DNA of 64,000 nt from assembly GCA_033782935.1 (NCBI GenBank), contig JAWQEG010003787.1, positions 7,501 to 71,500 on the forward strand, written 5' to 3'. A program made the position numbers and the translations under genes. Of this stretch, positions 45,601 to 55,000 are shown one piece after another. The stretch is from Petrolisthes cinctipes. Taxonomy: Eukaryota; Arthropoda; Malacostraca; Decapoda; Porcellanidae. Under the pieces are notes generated by a model. The model worked only from the letters and a program-made list of their open reading frames with translations. It ran no database searches and was not told the DNA's origin. Position 1 is the stretch's first letter. The number at the start of each line of letters is the position of its first letter.

Positions 45601-48600
45601 TATTTTGTGAACAGTGGGGAGGACGATAGTGTGTGTGGTGTACACTGTCATGTTCCTCAAACTATGGTCATATGCACAAGTCAACCACTGGTGCCGCTCA
45701 CAGAGGGGTTGGAAGAAGAAGCTGTCACGCCACCAAAGTTTCTCATTCAGGAAAGGAGTGGAGAAAAATAGTGAGTGTGGGTGATGCTGGAGGTTCATTA
45801 AAGTGAATTAGAAGTACAATGACATGTTCGAAGTTGAGGATATCATTTATATTGTAATTTATGTAACTTTCTTACACTCAACTATTTGCTTCTTTAGTCT
45901 ATTTTTAATGTAATGACCCGAAAGTATTTGTTTATAATTTTACACTTAATCATGTAATTTTTATTGATTAACTTACTCACCATTTACTCCCAATGCTGCC
46001 AAAATGAAGTTCATCCTTGTATCACTTCCCAGACTTTCATGATGGCAGTGACACAGCAGACTCAGCTGCAGCGACAGCTGCCCTCACACAGTACCCTGAC
46101 AACCTGACACTGTGGGACCTGTACTACTTCTTTGTTGCCCCAACACTCTGCTATGAACTCAACTTTCCCCGGAGTCAGCGCATCAGGAAAAGGTGAGGAA
46201 GCAATTGGCTGATACAAGGTATAGTCAGCTGTATAGTATAGTTGAGTTGATCTGGAATATTTAGATGTTTAGGTTGGGCAAATGAAGTTGGATATTTCAT
46301 TTTCTATACACTACCAAACAGTCATCATTTCAAAGGGAAGTCATTCTCATGTATAGAATAATAAAAATCTTGGCATGGTAACATTATGGCTTACAGAAGT
46401 GATGAACAGGTGTTTGATCCTAGTCATTCACTTCATAAATATCAACCTGACCTTGGTGGCTGAATACAACACCAGTCATAGTGACCCGACACTGATGGCA
46501 AAACTTTCACTCCTGTTCACCATAGATCTTAAGAACATCTCCCAGAGTTCTCACATCAACTGCATATATCTCTATGTGCAGTTTGTTTCATATGTTGGCA
46601 CCCAGTTGAATATACAGAGTCTTCAGTGATGTATAGATACATCATTCCACCACTTTTTCTCCTCTCCTCACCACTATTTCTCTCACCTCTCCCTTCACCC
46701 CACCTTTGCCTTCTTTCTATCAGGTTCCTATTGCGTCGGATGTTGGAGGTGATGGTGATAACCAACATCATCTTGGCAATGTTTCAGCAGTGGATCATAC
46801 CCAGTGTAAAAAACTCCTTCCAGGCATTTTCTGTGAGTTTATGTTATTTTTTTTTTGTTTAATTTTTCCTTTGTTGTTGGTTATTGGTCTTCCTTCATTT
46901 TATTGTATTCTGTTGTTTCTAATACAGGTCAGTACTTAGTTTTCATATAATTACTTTGTTTTACATTTTGGTTGCACTGTACAGTAGTTACAGTATCTTA
47001 AATAAAAATTTTCATTGATGTTGTGAAGTTTGGTTTAGTTTATTATTGCTTATTTTGTGTTTCAGGACATGGATTTCATTAGGTGTGCTGAGCGTCTTCT
47101 CAAGCTCTCGGTAAGCCTAGTTAATACTACAGCTGGTATGACATAGAAGAGACTTGTAATTTTAGGTTTAATGGTAGATTAGAAGGATCCCTATGATGTC
47201 AGTAGAGCAGCTGTGGCTGGAGAAAAACACTTTGTCAAAACTTGTGTCAATGTGATTGTATATGTATAGTGTGAGGAGTTACTGTACAGTATTCATCTAT
47301 TTATCAATTTTCTGTAAAATACAATACAGTATATCCAAAAATTATTCTACGGGCAAATGACTCCATCTTCCCTTCTCAGATCCCAAACCATATTGTATGG
47401 TTGAGTTGGTTCTATCTCTGCTTCCACTCCTTCCTGAACACACTGGCTGAGCTTCTGTACTTTGCCGACCGAGATTTCTACCAGGACTGGTGGAATGCCA
47501 AGGATGTCGGCACATTCTGGCGCCTCTGGAACCTCCCTGTACATAAGTGGGCTGTCAGGTGGGTTACCTTTAGTACAATTATTTTGGGGTAATACTTGCT
47601 TCATACTGTACAAGGAGACTCACTACCTCAGATTGTTAATAACTCGATTGGAATACAATAATTCAATAGTTACATCCACTTTGTCCCTTAAAATTGAAAG
47701 TACTGTACTGTAGTCTCTCAGGTTGGTTAGGTTAGACTGGTCATGTTGGGTAGAGCATCTGGATGGAGTCACGAAGGGAAAGGAGAGACAGTGGAAGGGA
47801 GGAAACAGATTAGCTTGGGTCCAAAAGTGTGCCAAAACCCTAAAAGTATTGTCAACATATTTGCAAACAATTCCCCCCTATGGGTAGTATATAATAAGAA
47901 CAAGAATTTCCAAGAGATCAATAAATTTTAAGAGTATTAAACTAACAAATATGAGTACTTAATAAGCACTTCTATTTCCCTTTTTGTGGCAGACATGTAT
48001 TTGTGCCAATAATACACGCCAAGTACAGCAAGTTGACGGCCTCCCTCGCAGTGTTTGTTCTCTCTGCAGCCCTACATGAGTACCTTGTCTCCATCCCACT
48101 TCACATGTACAAAGTTGGAGTATTCCTCGGTATGATGGTTCAGGTGAGTCAGAATGGTAACACTGGGTTTTGATTTTTGTCCTGTGTGTGTGCTGGTTTT
48201 GAGTGTCCTAGGATGCAACTTGTAGCAGAGTGTAGTAACTTGCAAGTACTGTACAGTTAGTTGGTACATAATTTGTTGTCTGTTTGTGAAATATTTAAGT
48301 TTTGGGGCTGGAGGCTTGTAAGTGTATTTCTTTGTAACTTGTTATATAAAATTGTAAATTCTTAGACTCTTTTGCTATGACAACTCTCTGATATTCCAAT
48401 ATGTTGGCCACGTCTGGCTCAAACTGCCTATAAAAATCAACTGTGTAAGTTGGTGCGTTTATCTTACTTTTCATTGTTGATAGTGAAAATATCCTCCAGT
48501 TATGATAGTAATGAAAATACCCAATTTTCACCTCCTATGTTAACTATAATGTTCAATATGTTAGATGCTATGCTGAGTCTGCCTGTACTAATAATCAGCA

Positions 48601-49035
48601 CTTTACCTGAAGTATGTGTAAAATTTAGTTTCCATATTATTCTAATTAAAAATGCTACTGTATATGAATTTGTAAAAGAATCATATTACCGTTCAAGCTT
48701 TGCACTTGATAAGACCTACTGCTGAGATTCAAAATGTTGTTGACTATATGAATTTACATTGGAATTATAAGACTAGATAACTCATTGTCTGTTCTTCTTA
48801 TTGTATCTATCCACTAAAGGTTCAGAGAAATATATTAACTCACTATACTACTACTACCGCATTCTTCCCCCCAAAGGTTCCGTTGGTGTACATCTCGACC
48901 TTTGTGGAGTCGAGATTTGGTCCGCGGTGGGGCAACATGATTGTGTGGTCATCCCTCATCCTTGGCCAACCAATGGGCATCATGGTCTACTATCATGACT
49001 ATGTGGTTAAGACCTTCGACCCCAGCATGCTATAA
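30230..49035 (+). CDS. DGAT1: Diacylglycerol O-acyltransferase 1-like
   Basis: MBOAT-family membrane enzyme that joins acyl-CoA to diacylglycerol to make triacylglycerol; the family works in the endoplasmic reticulum membrane. Exons: 30230-30328, 36779-36873, 42419-42547, 43555-43649, 44334-44386, 44564-44672, 45615-45770, 46033-46192, 46724-46832, 47066-47110, 47380-47558, 47993-48143, 48877-49035; 1,539 nt, 512 aa (human 488). Exons 1-2 give a polar N-terminal tail. Hallmarks: [38 protein letters not shown], the acyl-CoA motif FYQDWWN at 383-389, NLPVHKW, and the catalytic His438 in [11 protein letters not shown]. Hydrophobic segments lie throughout. Introns 1 to 3 total about 13 kb and are packed with repeats; introns after exon 4 are short. 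Exons 1 and 2 are assigned by phase and splice sites only, since this tail is poorly conserved. Confidence 0.95.
30915..31248. mobile_element. MITE sub-type A directly followed by sub-type C
   Basis: 30915-31095 is sub-type A (GGAGCAACTGATTCCTTCAC, ACACCATTATTTTAGTTTAT, TATTGTCCCCTTAA). It abuts sub-type C at 31094-31248 (CCTGTGATCGTGTATGGGAA, CTGATTCCTCCTGACCATAC, GGTGGTGTTTCGTGGC, ACGGGGTCTCCTTAAA). DGAT1 intron 1. Confidence 0.85.
31362..31382. repeat. (AC)n microsatellite
   Basis: Ten AC units in DGAT1 intron 1. Confidence 0.95.
31480..31835. repeat. ~40 bp minisatellite
   Basis: About nine copies of GTCTATAGGTAGGTAGGGGG TGTGGGG(G)AGTCATCGTATTGT, 30-45 bp each, in DGAT1 intron 1. The strand is strongly G-rich with GGGGG tracts in every unit. 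Confidence 0.93.
32394..32446. repeat. Compound (TC)(AC)(GA) microsatellite
   Basis: TCTCTCTC, then nine AC, then about twelve AG/GA units in direct succession, DGAT1 intron 1. The outer TC and GA tracts are mutually complementary. Confidence 0.95.
33182..33350. mobile_element. MITE superfamily sub-type C, intact
   Basis: Ends TTAAGGACCC and GGGTCCTTAA. Contains TTGCCACGAAACACCACCAA TATGGAA mirrored by TTGTTTCGTGGCATAGTCAG GAGGAATC. 169 bp, DGAT1 intron 1. The best preserved C copy. Confidence 0.87.
33900..34240. repeat. GT tract plus GAGT/AAGC tetranucleotide minisatellite
   Basis: (GT)n at 33902-33927, then ~60 bp units of GAGTAAGCAAGCAAGCGAGT and GATTGGTGAGTAGGAACGAG repeated about four times, decaying into GAGT repeats. 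A further (AAGC)n is at 33667-33689. Confidence 0.9.
34350..34520. mobile_element. MITE superfamily sub-type B, intact
   Basis: AAAGGGGAGATTCTCTTGAT GGTAAATTGGAAGGCTAGCG on the left and CGGTAACCTTCCAATTTGCC AACAAGATATTCTCCCCTTA on the right are near-perfect inverted repeats. TAA flanks both sides if the terminus is AGGGGAGA. The centre holds GAATCCTCTAAACTATG and CTAGCTTGGAGGAATC. DGAT1 intron 1. Confidence 0.9.
34750..34970. repeat. ~110 bp tandem duplication with poly-A tracts
   Basis: GGTGTTATGTTATGGTTGGT TGG ... TTCTATATATTCTTGA ... ACTATGATCATA ... AAGCTGAC, poly-A, TCACAGAATTA is present twice. The A tracts differ in length (14 and 20). Confidence 0.88.
35233..35405. mobile_element. 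MITE superfamily sub-type A
   Basis: GTTGGTAATTCTGGAGCAAC TGAATCCTCCAAACTATTCC, ATCATTATTTTTGTTCTTCT GGTCGGTCCTGTTTCCTGGC, then CCTCCAGTGTAG. DGAT1 intron 1, just upstream of retroposon copy 2. Confidence 0.85.
35560..36115 (+). mobile_element. CAA-tailed retroposon family D, copy 2
   Basis: Starts CTGCCCAGAGGGGCTGACTT and ends GAGAACATCAACAACA. Perfect 12 bp target duplication ACTTATTAGTGC at 35548-35559 and 36116-36127. 556 bp, non-LTR style insertion. Carries an 87-codon sense frame (35698-35961) and a 130-codon antisense frame (36006-35614); both recur in copy 3. DGAT1 intron 1. I do not recognise the family. Confidence 0.92.
36505..36760. repeat. (AAT)n microsatellite clusters with a 26 bp spacer repeat
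   Basis: Five AAT tracts alternate with ACGTTGTCTACTCTATGTTG TGTTAGGG spacers. Ends about 18 nt before the acceptor of DGAT1 exon 2. Confidence 0.95.
37207..37402. mobile_element. MITE superfamily sub-type A
   Basis: ATTACATTGGAGTGCCTTGA TTCCTCCAAAGTATATATAT GCC on the left; GTTGCTTGGAATAGTTTGGA AGATTCATTCAG and ATTTCCCCATTAA on the right. Reverse orientation. DGAT1 intron 2. Confidence 0.83.
37526..37779. mobile_element. G-rich foldback element
   Basis: TTAAGGGGTTGCGGGAGTAG GGGACAGGC on the left is mirrored by GCCTGTCCCCCTATTCCCGC ACCCCCTTAA on the right. A second G-rich block GGGTGCGGGAATAGGGGGAC AG pairs with inner C-rich blocks. 254 bp, purine/pyrimidine-skewed halves. DGAT1 intron 2. 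The TTAAGGGG ends match the MITE superfamily, but the interior is unrelated. Confidence 0.75.
38724..39773. mobile_element. 1,050 bp Tc1/mariner-like foldback element with a nested end
   Basis: Termini CAGTCGGCAAAAAAAGTTTC GTTACCACCCC in inverted orientation, TA on both sides (38722-38723, 39774-39775). Arms of about 345 bp (38724-39068 and 39428-39773) are nearly perfect reverse complements. A third copy of the terminus, preceded by TA, sits at 39072 with a different sub-terminal sequence. The centre (39214-39348) is a further palindrome around GGCGCCTTCAATATGGCG and CGCCATCTTGAAGGCGCC. No transposase. DGAT1 intron 2. Confidence 0.88.
40255..40533. mobile_element. MITE sub-type C directly followed by sub-type A
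   Basis: 40255-40371 is C in reverse (GGGTCCTTCAAATATTGCCA CGAAACATCACC ... GATCACAGGGTCC). 40370-40533 is A (TAAGGGGAAAGTACTGC, GAGCAACTGATTCCTCCAAA CTATTCC, CATAGTTTGGAGGAATCAAG). The shared TAAGGGG joins them. DGAT1 intron 2. Confidence 0.86.
41507..41620. mobile_element. MITE superfamily sub-type A, internally deleted
   Basis: TAAGGGGCAGTACAGTACGT, GCTGATTCCTCCAAACTATT CC, ACACTAGTATTTTTTGCTAA, TTTCCTGGCATATCCCCTAA. The second core arm is lost. Confidence 0.75.
41698..42091. mobile_element. GGCC-ended MITE with TAA target duplication
   Basis: GGCCATTGTCACAGTATGCG GC and GCCGCATAGTGTAACAACGG CC are inverted ends; TAA at 41695-41697 and 42092-42094. GC-rich interior near the left end with repeated GCCGC motifs. 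394 bp, non-coding. DGAT1 intron 2. Confidence 0.82.
42605..42890 (+). repeat. ~36 bp minisatellite
   Basis: About eight copies of CCCCAACTTCAACATCAGAA TTNCCCTATTTT, starting about 60 nt after the DGAT1 exon 3 donor. Confidence 0.93.
43050..43554 (+). repeat. AG|GTAA minisatellite ending at the DGAT1 exon 4 acceptor
   Basis: Units of 16-27 bp based on ATTCACACTACAGGTAAT. I count 23 AGGTAA motifs. The acceptor of exon 4 (TACAG|GTATGG at 43555) is the final, modified unit. Confidence 0.92.
43626..43872 (+). repeat. Tandem duplication across the DGAT1 exon 4 donor
   Basis: CTTCCATACTCCACTTTTTC TATTAGGTATGTATGTCATT GATGTT (from 43626) recurs from 43770 as CTTCCATACTCCACTTTTTC TATTGAGTACTGTATGTATG. 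TATATTTAGTACTGTACTGT and ATTGTCCCATAGGAGGC are duplicated too. The second copy has lost the AG|GTATGT donor. Confidence 0.88.
44176..44325 (+). repeat. 75 bp tandem duplication before DGAT1 exon 5
   Basis: TCATAACCATATACTGTACT GTGTT..TTATAATGGAAGA AAACTCACTTCAAATAACAT C occurs twice with a 75 nt period. The second copy runs into the acceptor tract of exon 5 (44334). Confidence 0.88.
47720..47880. mobile_element. Fragment related to retroposon family E
   Basis: Shares TTAGCTTGGG...GCCAAAACCCTAAAAGTAT TG...GCAA with the 5' part of the element at 62298-62803 (GGCTTGGG...GCCAAAACCCTTAAAGTAC TG). Diverged. DGAT1 intron 11. Confidence 0.45.
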
Positions 49036-52000
49036 CTGTGATATGAACAAGAAAGTAAGAGTATGAACTGGACCAAGAAGGATAAATATGGGGTTACAGA
49101 ATGAAAGAAATGTTTTGGCTAGGCAGGAAAATATCAGTATGGGTTAGACAAGGAAGAATAATTAAGGGGTGAACCAGAAAGTACCAGTACTTATACACAT
49201 TAAAAAGAGGTATGGAACTTCTCAGCTGTGTATCTGACATATATCTCTTTATATTGTAGTTCCTAATAGCATTATACTGTACATACCAACATTACCAATC
49301 TGTAGGTATTAAGTACAGTATATACAATAGCTACACTGTTTAGCTGGGCAGTGTCATTACATTTTTGAATAAGTGTACATAAATAAGTGTGGGCTGAATG
49401 AAGTACAGTAACAGTTACTTCCAAGTGTTCTTTTATGGACAAGGCAACAACATGAACAAGGTTACTCACTCTCAATGCTGTACAGACAACACCACTTCTG
49501 AACTAGTACTCAGCTGCAGAGAAAGGGATGAGAGGGTTTACTATATTCTAAATACTGTGCAGTACAAAAGGGTGTTTTATGATGTATTTATATATATAGA
49601 TGATGGCCTTATGATCAGTGACAGAAAGTTCATTTGGAGGAATGTAAATTCTAAGCCCCTCCATTGAGTGGAATCAATCCACTGACCATCAAATTAGGAG
49701 TCTGAGGAAATACTAAATATGGGGCAAAATATAGATTTGGGACAAGAATTGGACAAGGCATGAGAGGGATAACATAGGGGGATTCAGTAATAAAAATCAT
49801 GTAGGTAAGCCAATGACATCAGAAAAAGGTCAGCATATATTTTTACAAGAAACCAGCAAAAGGGGTTGGTTTTCAGCAGGCCACTGGGTTTGCAATGTGA
49901 TACTGTATGGGACTATAGCAGTAATGACAGTAGTATTAGTTTCATCAATGTATGGTTAGTTATTCTTAAAATCCATTCCTATTCATTCATAAAGCAAGAT
50001 TCAATGGTACCGGGTCATTGCGACATACTGACCGGTGTTTGCACATTGGTTGTAAGTATGGGCAGGGGTTCAGTATAGTAGTAGGAGGAACTTGTATGAA
50101 TATTTGTATTGATGTTCCCAGCCAGCTCAGAACTGTGGGTTTGATTATTTAATCTTTTTATTTTCTTTACAATGTGACCTAGCACCAAACTCAGAGGGAT
50201 TTTTTGGCACAAGGACAAGTATGATAGTAGTAGAGGGAGAGGGCAAAGTCAAACTACAAATTGGGGTTATAAATGGGGTAAAAAGCAGCATTCTGGTGTT
50301 GAATTATATTAGGGGATTAACAAATGCTGTATATACGACTTTTGTCTCTCTTTGTAGCACCTGATAACAAATGGGTTAGGTAGTTAATCATGATAAAGCT
50401 TTGCATCATTGATAAGTGATAAAGGCCCATACAGCAATTACTTGGTAACTATGTTTTGCATAAAATTCATATGTTAAGATTTACCTTAAGATGCTGGTGT
50501 GTATTTAATTTGTTTTAGTACTGTAAGTCATCAACAGTGCCAAAGAGTGTAATAAAGTGCCTGCTATTAAACACTTAAGGACTTTCTAGTGTAGAATATT
50601 GTACCTGTACTGTACATTCTAACCAATTAACTAGCTAACATTACATATTGGTGGAAGGTTAGCAAAGCAGTAATGTTATTGTAAAGTAAATATAAGTACA
50701 ATATATAACAAAGGGACAGAGGGTGCAATAAATGTCTCTGATTAGACAAGGCTAAAACTAAGTACTCGCTATTGATGAAGTTCTTCTGAGTTATAAACTT
50801 TACACAGTAAAAAGGTTCTGAAACATACAAATACATTTGTAGTATACTGTATACAGTACACTGTATTTCTCTTTCAGATGGCTGACTCACTCTCGTGTAT
50901 GTCACTTTATATTGTAATTTTGTTTTGGGGATTCATTTGTAGTGATTTTGATTTGCTTAATCACATTTAAAAGCAAGTTATTTGCTGTAACTTCTAGTAA
51001 AGTACTGTACATTGATTGATTTTCAAGAAATTAGGAAATAATGATGCAAGATGCGTATAACATCAGGAGTTGACTATGCACTTCAGGGTTACATTATGAC
51101 AACCATGTCAGGATTCTAAAGTATCCTGTATTTGTTCAGTCTTCAGCCAAAGTTTCATCTGTTTTTTCTATTACATTTTTTTGTCAATCCATGTTCATGT
51201 ATTGTAAAGCAAATGCAAATGTATATACTGTACAAAATTTTTACCACAGGTATGCCTTGTGACTGGCAACAAGTGATTTGATTATGGGAGAGATCCAGAT
51301 CTGGATCTTGAGTGAGGAATGTTCTAACACAGTATACAGTATTTAAGAATGAAGATGATATATTGGTAGCACTGTCCATAGGCTTTCACATCCTTTTTGG
51401 GTGATGCTCAACCTTGGCGGCAGTTTATGGGCTCTGAATGCATTCTCGTTCGTATTAGTTTTAATTGTATACAAAAGTGATGTCTTCTCTGCTGAAATAT
51501 TACTGTAATAGTTAAACATATTTTATAGAGCAAGAAAAGCATAAAGCACTCTCTACTATCTTTATTTATATTTGTAAGAAATGAAGTGACACATATACTA
51601 CTTGTCTGCCTTGAAGGCCACTTATACAAAAATCCTGATCTTTTCAGCATTCAGAATTCTGTGTTTTGAAATAGCCAGAATGATGGTGTGGTTAGATACA
51701 TTATTCTGTATGGTTTTTATATGCATTTCCCAAACATAATTGCTTGGTAGTTTATGGAGACTTGAAAATTGTAAAATTTACAGATACTGTACAGTATTTA
51801 TATATGCATTTTGCTGGATTCCATGTCATAATTCTTTAAGTAAATGTATATACAGTGGGTAGGTGACCTTGCACTGGTTATTACATAAAGTATATATAGC
51901 AATTAATGCACTTTTGTTATATGCTGTAAATGAATATTCTTCAACTGTTAAAGTTCTATTGCACAAACTATAGGTTACCATTTTTCAGTCTGATGTAGCA

Positions 52001-55000
52001 ACCATGACATTTGTTATTTTTTATAATTGTTATAATTGTAAACTATAATATAATTTTGAGATAGATATATATATATCAGGGTGTGCTTTGGGAGATGATT
52101 GTGTGCATGTATAATTGGCCAAAGAAGTTATCTTCATCACACCCTTGAATTGTAGTACAGTATTTTGATCTGGGAAATATTGTATCCAGATAAAACTAGT
52201 GTGAGGGAAAGTTGCTGAAAACTTAAGATTACTTACTTGGCTGATGGTATGTAAATGATGTGTGTGGACATTCCTGAACACATTGAAATAAAGCTCTTTG
52301 AAAAAAATATTTGGTACTATTCACAACAATTTCAATCCCATAGTCTGGATTAGCAGTAACTCTCTGCTTGAAGGTTAGTTTTGATATTGTGCAGCTGCAG
52401 TGATAAAAGGTACAATACAGTTACTCAGATTTGCACATGATAAAGGTACTTTTCCTGGTTAGTCCTGGATGTCTCCATGAAGAGGCAACAGAAATATGCT
52501 AGGCAGGTATTGCTTGATCGTGTGGACGGAGCCTTAAGAGAGGGGAGGCAGCCAAAGGAAATAATGAATGGGAAGGCCAGCCATTATACATAGAAGTTTG
52601 CTTGTGCCAAGTTGAATCTGAGAATATAATTAAGTGATGCATTACTGGGCCTGTACAGTACTTAAGGAAAGGTATTGTCTAAGTACTGTACTGTATTGGA
52701 GAACAGTGATACTTTCAAAATGTGACAAGAATAAAAAAACATCAGTACAGGTGATCTGTTTTGTGGCAAAATAGAGTGAGCTGCTTTTGTGCATCAGATT
52801 TGCTAACATTATTTCACCCCCTCCACTTTGACATTTGGCTAAACCATTTAAGAAAAACAACACTCTCTTCCGTACATTGAACCACTGGCTATAATAAAAA
52901 AATGAATATGTATCAGACATGTTCATTTTGGTAAAGAGGAAATCCTTGTTTCTGTATCTTATTCATATCCCCTAGTCAATAGGGTGTTTTCACTGCTGCT
53001 ATATATTACCAGTTTCTTACTGTAAGGCCCGTCCACATGGGCGAGCTGTGCCTACAAACTTTGCCCTTGTGACATCAGAAATGGAGAAATCGCGAGCTTG
53101 TATGACATCAGAAATGGAGAAGCCGTGAGTTTTCTCCATTACTGACGTCACAGCGGGCAAAGACTGCAAAACAAAGCTCACCCGTGTGGACGGCGCCTAG
53201 TATCTTCAGAACCGAGTCACAGTTTTGCAATTTTCCAAACATTTAGCCAATGGTTCTATATTTCCCTCTACCCCATTTTAATTACAAAATCATTTTTGAA
53301 GTGGTTTTTAGTACAAGTTATTTATATTTAAACCCAATTGGGTTATAAAATTAATATTCTTGCTCACAAAAGATAATTTGGGCTATTTCAACACCCAAAT
53401 GAACTACTGTATTGTTTAGGATTATACTGTACAATATTCATACCCACTTGGGTTATAAATACAAAAGTGTATAACAATTTTCAGCTATACAATATATAAT
53501 TTAATCTATTTGACAAGTTTTGTCTGACAATGCCGAGCCTCAATTATGGTCTGATAAAAGGTTAGATGGTGACTGAAGGATATATTGACATTATACTGTA
53601 TAGTTCACTAATAAATTGGTTCCAGTTCCTTCATTTCTCAACACAAAAACTACAGTACAGTACTGCAATTGATAGCATAAAAAAATTTACAGATAAAGAA
53701 GAACAGTACAGTAAAAAAAATTCCTTTTTTCTTATCGAGAAATCTGTCTCTCTTCTCCAGCATTTACAATTCTCAGGTTCATCACAAGATTACCTTGCAG
53801 AACATAGTCCTGTACAATTGTATACAAGAGTTCTTTACCACTCCTGGGATTTTGAACCAATGGAATAAATCACTCCATCTCATAAGGGATATGATATTTA
53901 TCCTTGTTGCTTTATTTGGCTTTGGTACAACTTTATATTTGTGGTAAACAACTAGTGTTGAGTCTGGATATTATAACAGGCACAACAGTTGGCACTCACC
54001 CTAAGGTAAGTCATTTACAATACAGAATACATAATGGTATATTGCCCAATGCCCATGGCTGAGAATACTTATATTTAATATTGTCTTATTAACATGACTT
54101 CCTTCTGTGTGCATCTGGGGTGCTAATGCAAATACTGTACGGTACCTGTCAATGAATGTATATCTGGCAGAGGGTCAGTAGAAGAACATAATGAAAATAT
54201 CAGACAGGGGGAGATACACTTGCATATACGTTTGGGTTATGGTATGAAAATGCTTGATATAGTTGTGGGAGAGAGAGAAGGATGTTTTGGGGGCAGGAAA
54301 ATGAAAGAACAGGAAATTTTATACAGTACAGTAATTAGCAAAGCAATGACAGTAGTAGAAGGTTTGGCAAGATTGTGAGAAGGGTTTGAGAATGAACTGA
54401 TAAGTACGGTGCTATGATAACTGACAGAGTATTGTAACATATACTCAACAAATACCTGTAAAGATACAGCATTGCTACTTCATGGGTACCACTGTCTGTT
54501 TCTTTCCTGGATGACAGTAAATGTTCATTGGTTAATGCATGATTTCTATCCAAGAACAATTTGAATTTTCTCTTCCAGCTGTGAACATGCAAGAAAAAAC
54601 AGGCTATATTACAGTGTGTTTAAATGAAAATATAACAAATATTATGTACTCTGCCATTCTGGGGGTAGTACTGTACTGAGGATAATATAGAGTACATACT
54701 TTAACCCTTGATCTCTGTGCTAAATACTAGATAATGCCCTCTAAAACTGTAATAGACCACCATCACTCGATTTATGAGCTTGCAAAATAATGTTGTTATA
54801 CTGTAGCTTAATTTTTCAGAGAAATATACAAAATATTTTGTGTGGTAGTTGAATTATCCATTTATATTGAATGAACAATGAAAGACTTTAGGGTTATGAA
54901 TTTTTGTTAAGTACCAGAATAGGCATATGCTGATGAATTTCATATATTACCAAACGGACTGAGCAACAACAAAATTATGTGGAAAGATTAAATGCTTTCT

